From Tragulus kanchil (Eukaryota; Chordata; Mammalia; Artiodactyla; Tragulidae): a stretch of 64,000 bases of DNA. The stretch spans positions 141,629,301-141,693,300 of the forward strand of contig JAIOJX010000025.1 of the NCBI GenBank assembly GCA_022376925.1. The letters run 5' to 3'. The position numbers and the translations under genes are program-made. Of the stretch, positions 21,499-31,824 are shown one piece after another (the stretch's first letter is position 1; each line of letters starts with the position of its first letter). Under the pieces are notes generated by a model. That model did no database searches. It saw nothing but the letters and a program-made list of their open reading frames with translations, and was not told where the DNA came from.

Positions 21499-21695
21499 AG
21501 AGGTTTCCCTGATGGCTCAGACTGTAAAGAATTTGCCTACAAGGCAGGAGACCCGGGTTTGATCTCTGGGTCTGGAAGATCCCCTGGAGAATAAAATGGT
21601 AACCCATTAAAATTCTTGCCTGGGAAATGTGAGCAGAGGAGCCTGGCAGGCTACAGCCCATGGGGTCACAAAGAGTAGGTCACCACTGAGCAATA
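21499..21695 (+). mobile_element. Bov-tA SINE
   Basis: 'aggtttccctgatggctcag', 'gagacccgggtttgatctct', 'ggaagatcccctggagaata', 'ggagcctggcaggctacag'. Duplicate at 22621-22818, where the 'catgggg' run gains one G. Confidence 0.88.
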
Positions 21696-21796
21696 CACAC
21701 TTCCCCTTTAAGACACACACTTTAGGGTTGAAATAGTGACTACCTGGTATCAGTGGCTGCTTTTTGGTAAAGAGTAATGGCTGATTGTTAACAGGT

Positions 21797-21813
21797 GTGT
21801 GTGTGTGTGTGTG
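21797..21813. repeat. (GT)n microsatellite
   Basis: An eight- to nine-unit GT run just before the GC-richer segment. Duplicate at 22919-22937. Confidence 0.9.
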
Positions 21814-22420
21814 TTTCTCCCCTCCAACCCCTCTCCAGGATGGAGACTGGGGAGCTCTAGCCCCCAGTCTCGCTGAAGGGAGAAGCCTATCTCGATGCCT
21901 TGGTCCCTGCCTTCAGGAATTCAGCAAAGCCACACCAGATCGCTGAAGTTCAGTTTTAGGCTTCCCGAGTGTGTATTTTTGGTTTGGATGGTCCTGAGCC
22001 AACCCAGCGGCTCCCAGGTTCCCTATCACAGGATGCTCCGCAACCCACGTAGCCGGAGCAGGACTCCACGACCTGCTAACTTTGTCGGTTCTGCAGTGTG
22101 GACTCTTGTCTTCCCTTTCCTCTTCTCTGCTCCTCCCTCCCGCTCTCTCCCTTTCTCTCTTTCCTCTCCAGTGGGGCCTGGGCAGCATCCCTTTTTTGAA
22201 ATGAAGAAAACCTGGAAATTATCATCCAAGTGAAGTAAGTCATCAAAGGAAAGACATATGCATATGACATCACTTACATATGAGCTAAAATATGACACGA
22301 ACTTACCTATGAAATAGAATAGACACAGAGAATAGAATTGTCCTTACCAAGGGCGATAAGGGGTGGCAGAGGGATGGACTGAGAATTTGGGATTAGCAGA
22401 TGCAAACTAGTGTGTATATA

Positions 22421-22451
<31 letters not shown>

Positions 22452-22620
22452 AGATATATAGAATGTATTAATAACAAAGTCCTACTGCATAGCACAGGGA
22501 ACTAAATTCAACATCTTATAATAAACCATAATAGAAAAGTGCATGAAAAAATCACTTTGCTATACACCAAAAACTCACACAGCAATGATTAAAAATTTTT
22601 GTTTTACTCCTTTCCCTTTA

Positions 22621-22818
22621 AGAGGTTTCCCTGATGGCTCAGACTGTAAAGAATTTGCCTACAAGGCAGGAGACCCGGGTTTGATCTCTGGGTCTGGAAG
22701 ATCCCCTGGAGAATAAAATGGTAACCCATTAAAATTCTTGCCTGGGAAATGTGAGCAGAGGAGCCTGGCAGGCTACAGCCCATGGGGGTCACAAAGAGTA
22801 GGTCACCACTGAGCAATA
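22621..22818 (+). mobile_element. Bov-tA SINE, D9 duplicate of 21499-21695
   Basis: Same sequence with one extra G, shifted by 1122-1123 bp. Confidence 0.88.
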
Positions 22819-22937
22819 CACACTTCCCCTTTAAGACACACACTTTAGGGTTGAAATAGTGACTACCTGGTATCAGTGGCTGCTTTTTGGTAAAGAGTAA
22901 TGGCTGATTGTTAACAGGTGTGTGTGTGTGTGTGTGT

Positions 22938-23294
22938 TTCTCCCCTCCAACCCCTCTCCAGGATGGAGACTGGGGAGCTCTAGCCCCCAGTCTCGCTGAA
23001 GGGAGAAGCCTATCTCGATGCCTTGGTCCCTGCCTTCAGGAATTCAGCAAAGCCACACCAGATCGCTGAAGTTCAGTTTTAGGCTTCCCGAGTGTGTATT
23101 TTTGGTTTGGATGGTCCTGAGCCAACCCAGCGGCTCCCAGGTTCCCTATCACAGGATGCTCCGCAACCCACGTAGCCGGAGCAGGACTCCACGACCTGCT
23201 AACTTTGTCGGTTCTGCAGTGTGGACTCTTGTCTTCCCTTTCCTCTTCTCTGCTCCTCCCTCCCGCTCTCTCCCTTTCTCTCTTTCCTCTCCAG
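22938..23294 (+). promoter_or_regulatory. GC-richer, CpG-containing segment ending in a long pyrimidine tract (candidate intron/promoter flank)
   Basis: About 350 bp with base composition clearly unlike the surrounding AT-rich DNA. It has scattered CpGs (tctcgatg, gatcgctg, cccgag, cagcgg, tccgcaac, cacgtag, ccggag, cacgac, gtcggt). It ends in about 65 bases of almost pure C/T followed by 'ctctccag', a strong 3' splice-site pattern. No recognised repeat family matches. Open frames through it on both strands overlap each other and show no domain, so I do not call a protein. A duplicate at 21815-22182 lacks a clean continuation. Confidence 0.4.
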
Positions 23295-23344
23295 TGGGGC
23301 CTGGGCAGCAGCATCTTTTCAGAGCTGAAACCTCTGCAAGAATG
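23295..23344 (+). other. Candidate 50-bp exon (ag | ... | gtaagt)
   Basis: Bounded by a pyrimidine tract and AG at 23293-23294 and by 'aatg|gtaagt' with the GT at 23345-23346, close to the 5' splice consensus. The segment ends in ATG, so it could be a 5' UTR or start-codon exon of an unseen gene. No protein similarity can be judged from 50 bp. The alternative is chance splice-like sequence. Confidence 0.35.
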
Positions 23345-23402
23345 GTAAGTTGCTTTTTTTTTTTGTTTTTTAAGATTACATGCATAGGTGAGATTATCAG
23401 TA

Positions 23403-23872
23403 CAAGCATAACTTGGAGATATTGCAGGTTGGGTTCCAGACTATAATATAAGGCAAAGCGACGATTAAGTGACTCAGCTGAATCTTTTGCCTTCCCAGTG
23501 CATGTGAATATTTTGTATACTGTCTTGTATTCCAATACGTGTGTAATACCATTATGTCTAGAAAAGTAATGTACATATCTCAATTAACATTTCTTGTTTA
23601 AAAATGTGAACCATCATTTGAGGCTTTAACCAGTTGTAATCTTTTTGCACTAGTAACATCAAAGCTCACTGATAACAGGTTACCAAAACAAATATAATGA
23701 TAATGAGGAAGTTTGAGATATTGCAAGAATTACCAAATAAGACATAGAGATAGAGAGTGAGCAAATGCGGTTGGAAAAATAGTCCCGACAGACTCCTGAT
23801 AGAGGATCACAAACCTTATTGTTATTTTTTAATGCAATTATCTACAACATGCAATAAAATGAGATATGCTTG
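23403..23872 (-). mobile_element. Tigger1-like (TcMar) non-autonomous DNA transposon, 470 bp
   Basis: Terminal inverted repeats begin 'caagcataacttggagata' and end 'gcaataaaatgagatatgc'+ttg, matching the Tigger1 end pattern. TA dinucleotides flank both ends (23401-23402 and 23873-23874), the mariner-type target duplication. Inside, 'cttcccagtgcatgtgaata' and 'accattatgtctagaaaagt' match the Tigger1 end region, while the transposase is absent. Confidence 0.8.
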
Positions 23873-23959
23873 TATTTTGCTTCTGTTTTTAGCCATGTTG
23901 TCACAAAAGAGTGAACAATATAAAATTGTAAATGTGTTCCACAGTGGTTTTCTTTTCTT

Positions 23960-25385
23960 TTTTTTTTTTCCCATTTATCTGTCCACTTAGGTCATTTCCA
24001 TGCCTCAGTTATTGTAGATAATATGGCAGTGAAAATGTGGGTGGAGATATTAATTTAACATAGTGATTTCATTTCTTTCAAGTATATACCCAGAAGTGGA
24101 AATGCTAGATCATATGGTAGTTCTGTTTTCACTGTTTGAAAAGCCTCTATACTATTTTCCATAGTGGCTGCACCAATTTACATTCCTACCAACAGTGCAC
24201 AAGTTTCCATTTTTATCTACATCCTCTTCAATACTTATGCTGTGTCCTTTCGAGAACAGACATTCTAACAGGTGTGAGTGAGTTGATACCTCATAGTAGT
24301 TTTGATTTGCATTTCCCTGATGAAAAGTGCTGAGCACCGTTTCATGCACCTGTTGGCCATTTAAATTATCTCCTTTGGAAGAACATATATTCAAGTCCTT
24401 TACTTAATTTTAAATTGGATATTTTTGATATGAGCCTTCATGTATTTGGGACATTAAGTGCTTATTACATAGGTGATTTGCAAATACACAAATATTCCCC
24501 TACATTTTGTTGGTAGTTTCTTTTGCTGTGCAGAATCTTGTAATTTGATACAGTCCTAGTTTTTAATTTTTTGTTTTGTGATTTGTACTTTAGGATTACA
24601 TATAAAAATAATTACGAAGATCACATGTCAAAACTTGTTCAGCTATATTTTCTTCTAGAGAGTTTTATGGTTTCAGGTCTTATATTTAAGTCTAAATTTA
24701 TTTTGAGTGAAATTTTTGTGAATGGTTTAAGATAGAATTATAGTTTTATTCTTTAGCATGTGAGTTTCCAATTTTCCCAGTACATTTTATTGTTTATTAT
24801 TATTATTTTTTTAACTTTTTTAGGGGGGAGGAGCGGGTTGGGGAGGAAGGGGAGCGGGCGGGCCACTTCTATTGGAATTTCATTTATCTATTTTCATCCG
24901 TCTTTGTTCTTTGGCCCGTGTGGGCCTCCCATCACAGTGACCTCTGTTGTTGCTGAGCACCAGCTCTGGGCGCATGTGCTCCAGAGCTCCGGCTCAGTAA
25001 TTGGACACATTGGTCCAGCCGCTCCGTGGCATGTGGGATCTTCCCAGGCCAGGGATCAAACCGGCGCCCCTTGCACTGCAAGGCGGTGTCCTTACCCACT
25101 GGACCACCAGGGAAGTCCCCCAGTACATTTTAGAGACACTCTTTTCTCTGCTGAGCATTCTTGGCTCACTTGCCAAAATATTAGATGACCATATAAGCAT
25201 GGGTATGTTTCTGGCCTCTTGATTCTGTTCCATTGACCCCCATGTCTGTTTTTCTGCCAGTACCACACTGCTTTGATTATTATATCAATAGATTTATACT
25301 GTAGCTTGAAATCAGTAAGTGTGATACCTTCTGCCTTGTTTTTTCTTCTAAGAATTGTTTTGGCTATTTGGGGTGTTTCGTGGAA
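23960..25385 (-). mobile_element. L1 ORF2 end/3' region, antisense, interrupted by a SINE
   Basis: Antisense L1 landmarks: 'tatacccagaagtggaaatg', 'gctagatcatatggtagttc', 'accaatttacattcctacc', 'gatttgcatttccctgatg', then after the SINE 'gttccattgacccccatgtc', 'gccagtaccacactgctttg', 'gttttggctatttggggtg'. Non-coding by decay. Confidence 0.88.
24790..25119 (-). mobile_element. CHR-2-like SINE (C-rich-tail subfamily), full length, in L1
   Basis: Reverse orientation: T-rich start, G-rich tract (ggggaggaagggg), 'ccgtgtgggcctcccatcac', 'ctccagagctccggctcag', 'cttgcactgcaaggcggtgt', 'ggaccaccagggaagtcc'. Target-site duplication 'ccagtacatttta' at 24777-24789 and 25120-25132. Confidence 0.92.
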
Positions 25386-27090
25386 AAGCACTAAATATAT
25401 GAATGTTACATTTATGTATAAGCCAGTAAACTGAGTACCCCAAAGATTTTCTGAAAATTGCAGATCAGAAAAATATCTCAAGTTAATAGGCAGGTATATT
25501 ACCCAAATACAGTCGAATAACATATTTTGTTCATGAAGTTTGCATCAACGGTAAAATGACAAAAAATTTAGAAAAGAAAAAATCCATGTGACAGTATCTG
25601 AATGATGTACGTCTGGCAATGAGGCCATTATTATTGTCACAGCTTCTAGATTCCGTAATTGCCCTGAATATTATCTTTTTCCAAATTTGGATTCTTATCT
25701 TGTCAGTTATGTGGCACATTTCTCTCTCTACCCATCATTTTTCTTCCAATACATTTCCTTCAGCTTAATTTTAGTTTCACAATATTAAGATATATATAAG
25801 AAGTCAAGATTTTTTTAGTTACAACTGTAGATATTTTACACTACCTAATGTCACACCAAGTCTTTTTGACAAGGAAAATTTTAAAGCTAATACTAAGGAT
25901 ATATATATGTATATATAAAATAGGTGTGTATTTAAAACAATTGTAACTTTATGTTAAAAGTTTCTGCTATAACTGATACATTTATCTAAAATGTAGCTTT
26001 CACAGTCATGTTTTTAAAATAAGTTAAAAATGAAGATTTATATCCTATTTTTTAAACTTTTTTTTCTTTTATTGATAATAGTTTTAACAATTTAATTTTT
26101 TTTAATCAGAACTACTTTAGGGGCAAATTTCTGCATTAGTATAAAATTTGATGTTAACTCAAATTTTTGAATAGATAGATTTCCCCAAGTTTTAAGCCTC
26201 CAAACACTGAGTACCTTTGTGTTATAGTTACTGAAGTATCCTACATGCCCCAACACGTGTAAAGAGCAAATGAATAAATGAATGGGTATATTGAAGATAT
26301 GGTACTTCCATATGGTTACTTCCAATGGTTACTTGGTTGATATTTAAAATTTCTGGTGAAAAAGTAAAGGCTGGTGAACTATTAAAATACTGTATACTCT
26401 CTGGTCTATGAAATTAGTAATGCTAAATTAAAACAACTCTTTAGCTTAAAGGATAAACTTATTTTGCCAATATTGTTCAGTTGGTGGTTATTGTCCTGCA
26501 TTTCTCCATCTTATTTAGACATTTAAAATATAAATATCTTTATTTTTTCAATTATGACAATAAAAAGAATTTTATATACATATAAAAAAAATAGTTTTCC
26601 AGCTACCTTTGGAGAGAAATACGCTGCTATTTACTGGTTTAGTGTAAACTGAGGAATTTAAAATATATACTTAATAGCTATTGGCTGATTTTATTTTTAC
26701 TTCTCATAATTCTAGAGAATTCCTTTAGCTTAAGATAAAGTATCAAATATGTTCCTAAATGTTTAAATTTTTTGGAAACCTACGGATTCAGACTCCATCT
26801 CTTTCTCTTTTTCCCTCCTTCCCTCAGTCCCTGTCTCCTTTTTTCCCCTCCCTCCCTCTTCCTTCCTTTGTTTCTTCCTGTTCCTTTCTGTCCATCTACA
26901 TTCCTTCTCTCATTCTTGCATGTCTGAGAATTACCTGCGTTAGTTCACTTTTTCACTTTACTCTAGGCCTTTTTTTAAAACTTCTTTTTGTCTTTAGATT
27001 TTTACAGCAAACAATGACATTAATTTTGCCAGTATTATTTCTTTTTCTATTATTTATTGACTAAAATAAAGGCTGAATTTGTGCTAATAT
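25386..27090. other. AT-rich spacer with a pyrimidine-rich tract
   Basis: No gene or known repeat is recognised. At about 26792-26885 a C/T-only stretch of roughly 90 bases (blocks such as ccctccttccctc) forms a strand-asymmetric tract. The 101-residue frame running through it is an artefact of low complexity. Confidence 0.5.
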
Positions 27091-27092
27091 TA

Positions 27093-27205
27093 GGGACTTC
27101 CTTTTGGTCCAGTGGTTAAGGCTTTGTTTTCTAGTGCAAGAGGCACAGATTCAATCTTTGGTTAGGGAATTAAGATCCTGCATGGCATGTGGACAAAAGT
27201 AAAAA
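27093..27205 (+). mobile_element. CHR-2/SINE2-type tRNA-derived SINE, short
   Basis: 'gggacttccttttggtccag', 'tggttaaggctttgttttc', 'gggaattaagatcctgcatg' is a CHR-2-type head followed by an A-rich tail. Duplicate at 28210-28322. Confidence 0.8.
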
Positions 27206-27414
27206 GAAAAATAATTGTGTTTTCAGTTTGGAAAAATTATGAGGAAATTTTGATCATATACATCCAAATTATAAATACCTCAGTCATTGAAAGCTAGAAA
27301 GTTAAGATCAAGTAAAATGACTTTCAATATACATATATATGAAGATAGAAAACTGAAATATGTTAAATGTGAAGCAACAATGCAGAAATTTGTTATATAA
27401 ATAAGGCATTAATG

Positions 27415-27696
27415 GTTTTTTTTTAAGTTTTAAATTTATTGTTGGCTGTCGTTGCTGTATGTGGGCTTTCTCTAGTTGTGTGATCAGGGGCTGCTCTCTG
27501 GTTGTGGTGTGTGTGCATACTCTGCTACTCTCTTGTTGCAGAGCATGGGCCTAGGGCACATAGGCCTCAGTAGCTGTGGTGCATGGGCTTAGCTGCCCTG
27601 TGACATGTGGGATCTTAGTTCTCAGACTGGAGATTGAACTCATGTCCCCTGAATTGGCTGGTGGATTCTTAACCACTGGACCACCAGGTAAGTTCA
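27415..27696 (-). mobile_element. CHR-2-type SINE, long form, antisense
   Basis: A poly-T start, 'aaatttattgttggctgtcg', 'gggctttctctagttgtg', 'ctcttgttgcagagcatggg', 'gacatgtgggatcttagttc', 'cttaaccactggaccaccag'. This is the reverse of a full CHR-2 element with its repeated body modules. Duplicate at 28532-28813. Confidence 0.82.
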
Positions 27697-28209
27697 GTCA
27701 TTTTTATGTTGGGAGGTCACTGTAAAATTATGGGAGGTCCTATATTTAACCTATATTTAGAGCTTCCATATTTAACAGTAAAGATGATGATGGTATCCAT
27801 GGTATCCACAGAAAAATATATTCGGCTCTGAAAGTGGTGCAGCTTTATTTGTGCTCATATTAGATATATCTGGAAGACATTTAAGCCACTGCAGAGCAAG
27901 TGTATAGAGTACAGATAGCCCTTGAATAGCACAAGAGTTAAATTCGTGTTTATTCTGCATCTGTGCCTCCATATCTGTGGTTGTTACACCTCTGGTTACT
28001 CCCTTTTTTCATCTACATTCCTTCTCTCATTCTTGCATGTCTGAGAATTACCTGCGTTAGTTCACTTTTTCACTTTACTCTAGGCCTTTTTTTAAAACTT
28101 CTTTTTGTCTTTAGATTTTTACAGCAAACAATGACATTAATTTTGCCAGTATTATTTCTTTTTCTATTATTTATTGACTAAAATAAAGGCTGAATTTGTG
28201 CTAATATTA

Positions 28210-28322
28210 GGGACTTCCTTTTGGTCCAGTGGTTAAGGCTTTGTTTTCTAGTGCAAGAGGCACAGATTCAATCTTTGGTTAGGGAATTAAGATCCTGCAT
28301 GGCATGTGGACAAAAGTAAAAA
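28210..28322 (+). mobile_element. CHR-2-type SINE, D10 duplicate
   Basis: Same as 27093-27205, shifted by 1117 bp. Confidence 0.8.
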
Positions 28323-28531
28323 GAAAAATAATTGTGTTTTCAGTTTGGAAAAATTATGAGGAAATTTTGATCATATACATCCAAATTATAAATACCTCAG
28401 TCATTGAAAGCTAGAAAGTTAAGATCAAGTAAAATGACTTTCAATATACATATATATGAAGATAGAAAACTGAAATATGTTAAATGTGAAGCAACAATGC
28501 AGAAATTTGTTATATAAATAAGGCATTAATG

Positions 28532-28813
28532 GTTTTTTTTTAAGTTTTAAATTTATTGTTGGCTGTCGTTGCTGTATGTGGGCTTTCTCTAGTTGTGTGA
28601 TCAGGGGCTGCTCTCTGGTTGTGGTGTGTGTGCATACTCTGCTACTCTCTTGTTGCAGAGCATGGGCCTAGGGCACATAGGCCTCAGTAGCTGTGGTGCA
28701 TGGGCTTAGCTGCCCTGTGACATGTGGGATCTTAGTTCTCAGACTGGAGATTGAACTCATGTCCCCTGAATTGGCTGGTGGATTCTTAACCACTGGACCA
28801 CCAGGTAAGTTCA
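28532..28813 (-). mobile_element. CHR-2-type SINE long form, D10 duplicate
   Basis: Same as 27415-27696, shifted by 1117 bp. Confidence 0.82.
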
Positions 28814-29028
28814 GTCATTTTTATGTTGGGAGGTCACTGTAAAATTATGGGAGGTCCTATATTTAACCTATATTTAGAGCTTCCATATTTAACAGTAAAG
28901 ATGATGATGGTATCCATGGTATCCACAGAAAAATATATTCGGCTCTGAAAGTGGTGCAGCTTTATTTGTGCTCATATTAGATATATCTGGAAGACATTTA
29001 AGCCACTGCAGAGCAAGTGTATAGAGTA

Positions 29029-29226
29029 CAGATAGCCCTTGAATAGCACAAGAGTTAAATTCGTGTTTATTCTGCATCTGTGCCTCCATATCTGTGGTTG
29101 TTACACCTCTGGTTACTCCCCTTTGTGGAGTCCACCACATGCCACAGATTAAACCAATTGGTATCATAGTACTGACTACTGAAAAGTATTGAGGTATAAA
29201 TGGACCCAGGCTGTTCAAGTCAGCCT
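29029..29226. mobile_element. Possible Tigger-type MITE of about 200 bp
   Basis: Begins 'gatagcccttgaatagcac' and ends 'gctgttcaagtcagcc', imperfect inverted ends of the kind seen in Tigger-derived MITEs (tgacccttgaacaac type). The interior has 'ccatatctgtggttgttac'. A truncated duplicate starts at about 27912. The family is not certain. Confidence 0.4.
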
Positions 29227-29229
29227 TAT

Positions 29230-31824
29230 CTTAGGGCCAACATGTACTATAATTTACATGTGTAAAAGAAAAGCTATAAATGTATATTTTATCAAGGTAA
29301 AGAATCTCTCTCTTAGGAACTATAATAAGTTGGCCATAGGCATTGTCTCTAGAAAGGCAAAGTCCTGAGTAGGCATAGAAGGTCAGCAGCCAGACTTTCT
29401 TACTGTTTTACATCTTTTGAATTTTAGATTATTTCGCTATTGCCTGTAAAAAAAGATGTTAGCACAGTATTTATTTACTTGCCTAAGTAGTTAATGAATT
29501 GAAGAATTTGATGTCATCAGTTTATTTACTGCGTACAATTAAATAACTGGTTGATGATATAAAACTTAGAAAAAGTAAAAAAAAGTAATGAAAGAATATG
29601 TTTATTAATGGAGATTTACATAATTGGGTACAAATTAGAAATAATTCCTTTATTCAGCTGGTTTATCAGGACAGAAATGCATAGAGATGAGGTAGTTTAC
29701 TGGTTGCTCTGTTTCTGATGATTAGAAATCAAAAATCTACTTTTTAAAGAGACAGTTAAAGGAGATTTCTTTTATAATATAGTACTTAATTAGAGGCAAA
29801 CTCCATTATAATCATCAAATAGCTTGGTATACATATTGTTTTTCTGAATTTATAGGCAATTCACATAAGATGAACAGAGATAGAAATTAGTTTGGCCGTT
29901 TATAGAATTAATTTTCTTGGAAAACCATATATATATCTATACCAAATATTAATAGATATTTTTAAAATTTTATATGTGGAAATGTATGTTAGAAAAAAGC
30001 TGAGGGATTGTGAGGAATGTTCGCTTTCTTTATATTTTTCAAAAATTTATATAGTTATAAAATAAAATAAATACATATTTGATATATTTGAACAGATAAA
30101 ACCAATGAAGATCATTTATTGAAAGAGCAGGCTATCTCATAACAATGCCATTTATATTTCATTAGCTTTACTCATAAATACTTGGCTTCATAAAATAGTA
30201 ATTTTATCCCAACACTTGTAAAACTAAATTAACAAGATAATTCATATGCCACATGTATCTTGGAATATAACAGTTGTATTTCCCTTATGTCATAATTTTT
30301 TTATTTTTGAGATCATATGTAAATGATATTTATATGTCTATCCTTTTTGGTCATAAATGGTATAAACATTGTACAGAATTTAGAAAATGTTCAGCTGATG
30401 TTTTAAAAAGCCATTTAAAAGTCTTATGCTTTAGTTGAGATTATTGAAAAGTATTTTTAAGTACATTTTAACACATGCATGAGTTAAATCTTATAGAATT
30501 ATTGAAACTCTGCAGACTGGAGCTTCATGATCAACAATGACATTCACAAATTATGCCAAATAATGATTAATATTCCTCTAAATCATTGGGTATTTGCCTA
30601 ACCAGTAGCTCATAAATGTGGCAGTATCTACTTCAATATCTAGAGTTTTTCATTTATCATAATTATGTATTAAATAAGTAGAGTTTTTAAGAAAGTTCTA
30701 AGTTCAGAAAATCATATCTTTCCTTCTAAGATAATTTTTCTTAATATTTTATTTTTAGGAAGTTGATCAGTGAATTAAACTTGACATAGCACACTCACAC
30801 TTGGACTAAAGTTCTAAGTTAGATATTTTTCAAATAAATGGAACATTTATCAGAATAAAATGTAATCTAATTGCAAGCCACTTTGTTTCTATTAGGCTTT
30901 TTCAGAATTTTTCTTTGGAAATCAACTTGCCTCCATTCAACAATTCTCATGCTAAGGTATACATCAAATTATGATGTAATATTGACATTTCATCATGGTG
31001 AATTAGCTTTCTGTTTTGCTAATAGATATTCAATGTTTTCTACTGTTTTTTTCTCTTTATGTATCATTAATATCAGTAATGCATCATGTTCATTCTCCAA
31101 GACATGAAAAGTCAGATAGTCCTAGTTTCATTTCTTTAGGTTTACCAGCTTCTCTGTATCAGGCACCAAACTCTACTGAGCCTTTCTGCACACTCTGTAA
31201 TTCATCTGTCTTTTTTTCCCAGTCTTAACAGTTAGTTCAGGCCTTTATCCCTCTGTGATTGTGATATGGCAATGGACATATCATCCGACTTCTACACTCC
31301 CAGGAGAAATACTTTACAATTGTTCATTTCTGAATATTGTAGCCTAGGAAACAGAAAACAAGACATGAACAAAAATGGGCTCAGGAGAGTATATCTTTTA
31401 GCAGGTTATTTTTCTCTTTGTTTTAATATATGGAAATCTCATTGCAGAATTTGATTCTCATATTTTAGTAGCGCATTAAAAAAAGAATTGAAGACATAAT
31501 TTTGATGGATGATATTAGCTAGAGTCTAGAACTCTGACCTGTTGCCCAAACAATTCTAATTACTCATATGGAAGGTATCGACCTAGTTTATAAGCTCAGT
31601 TTTAATTCAGAAGAAGATCTAATGAGGAATACAGTAGAAGCTCTGTAGCATTTTCAATTACATATGTGGTTTATCTTTTTAAATAGAAATTCCTATAGCC
31701 CATTTCTGAGAAAAAAAATCAATGGCAAAATCTATACTAGATTTGAAGTGCAGCACGCACACAAAAATACACGTCTTCATATATACAACTTAAGAATTAA
31801 AAAACTATTTTATTCTGTACCATC
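29230..31824. other. AT-rich spacer, nothing recognised
   Basis: About 2.6 kb of non-duplicated AT-rich DNA, the cleanest long spacer in the left half. No RNA gene, clear repeat or coding pattern is seen. The frames of 60-80 residues have no codon structure or domain. Confidence 0.55.

Larger units (their letters stand above)
21088..23335. repeat. Tandem duplication D9, unit 1122-1123 bp (21088-22198 / 22211-23335)
   Basis: The left copy is scrambled before the join: after 'gggcctgggcagcatc' it reads about 13 bases not found in the right copy, then 'gaaaacctggaaatt'. The right copy's head lacks bases ('tcatccaag' versus 'tcataccaag'). One interior G-run differs (catgggg versus catggggg). Both copies contain L1, a Bov-tA, a GT repeat and the GC-richer segment. 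Confidence 0.93.
26893..29120. repeat. Tandem duplication D10, unit 1117 bp (26893-28003 / 28010-29120)
   Basis: About six filler T bases separate 'ggttactccc' from the restart 'catctacattccttctc'. The right copy continues 'actcccctttgtggag'. Both CHR-2-like SINEs below are included. Confidence 0.95.

Noticed and set aside
21895..23446. Open frames of 112 and 142 residues (+) and 91-144 residues (-) over the GC-richer segment
   Set aside because: Frames on both strands overlap fully, run through the pyrimidine tract and a junction, and show no domain. They reflect low stop density in GC-richer DNA, not a protein.
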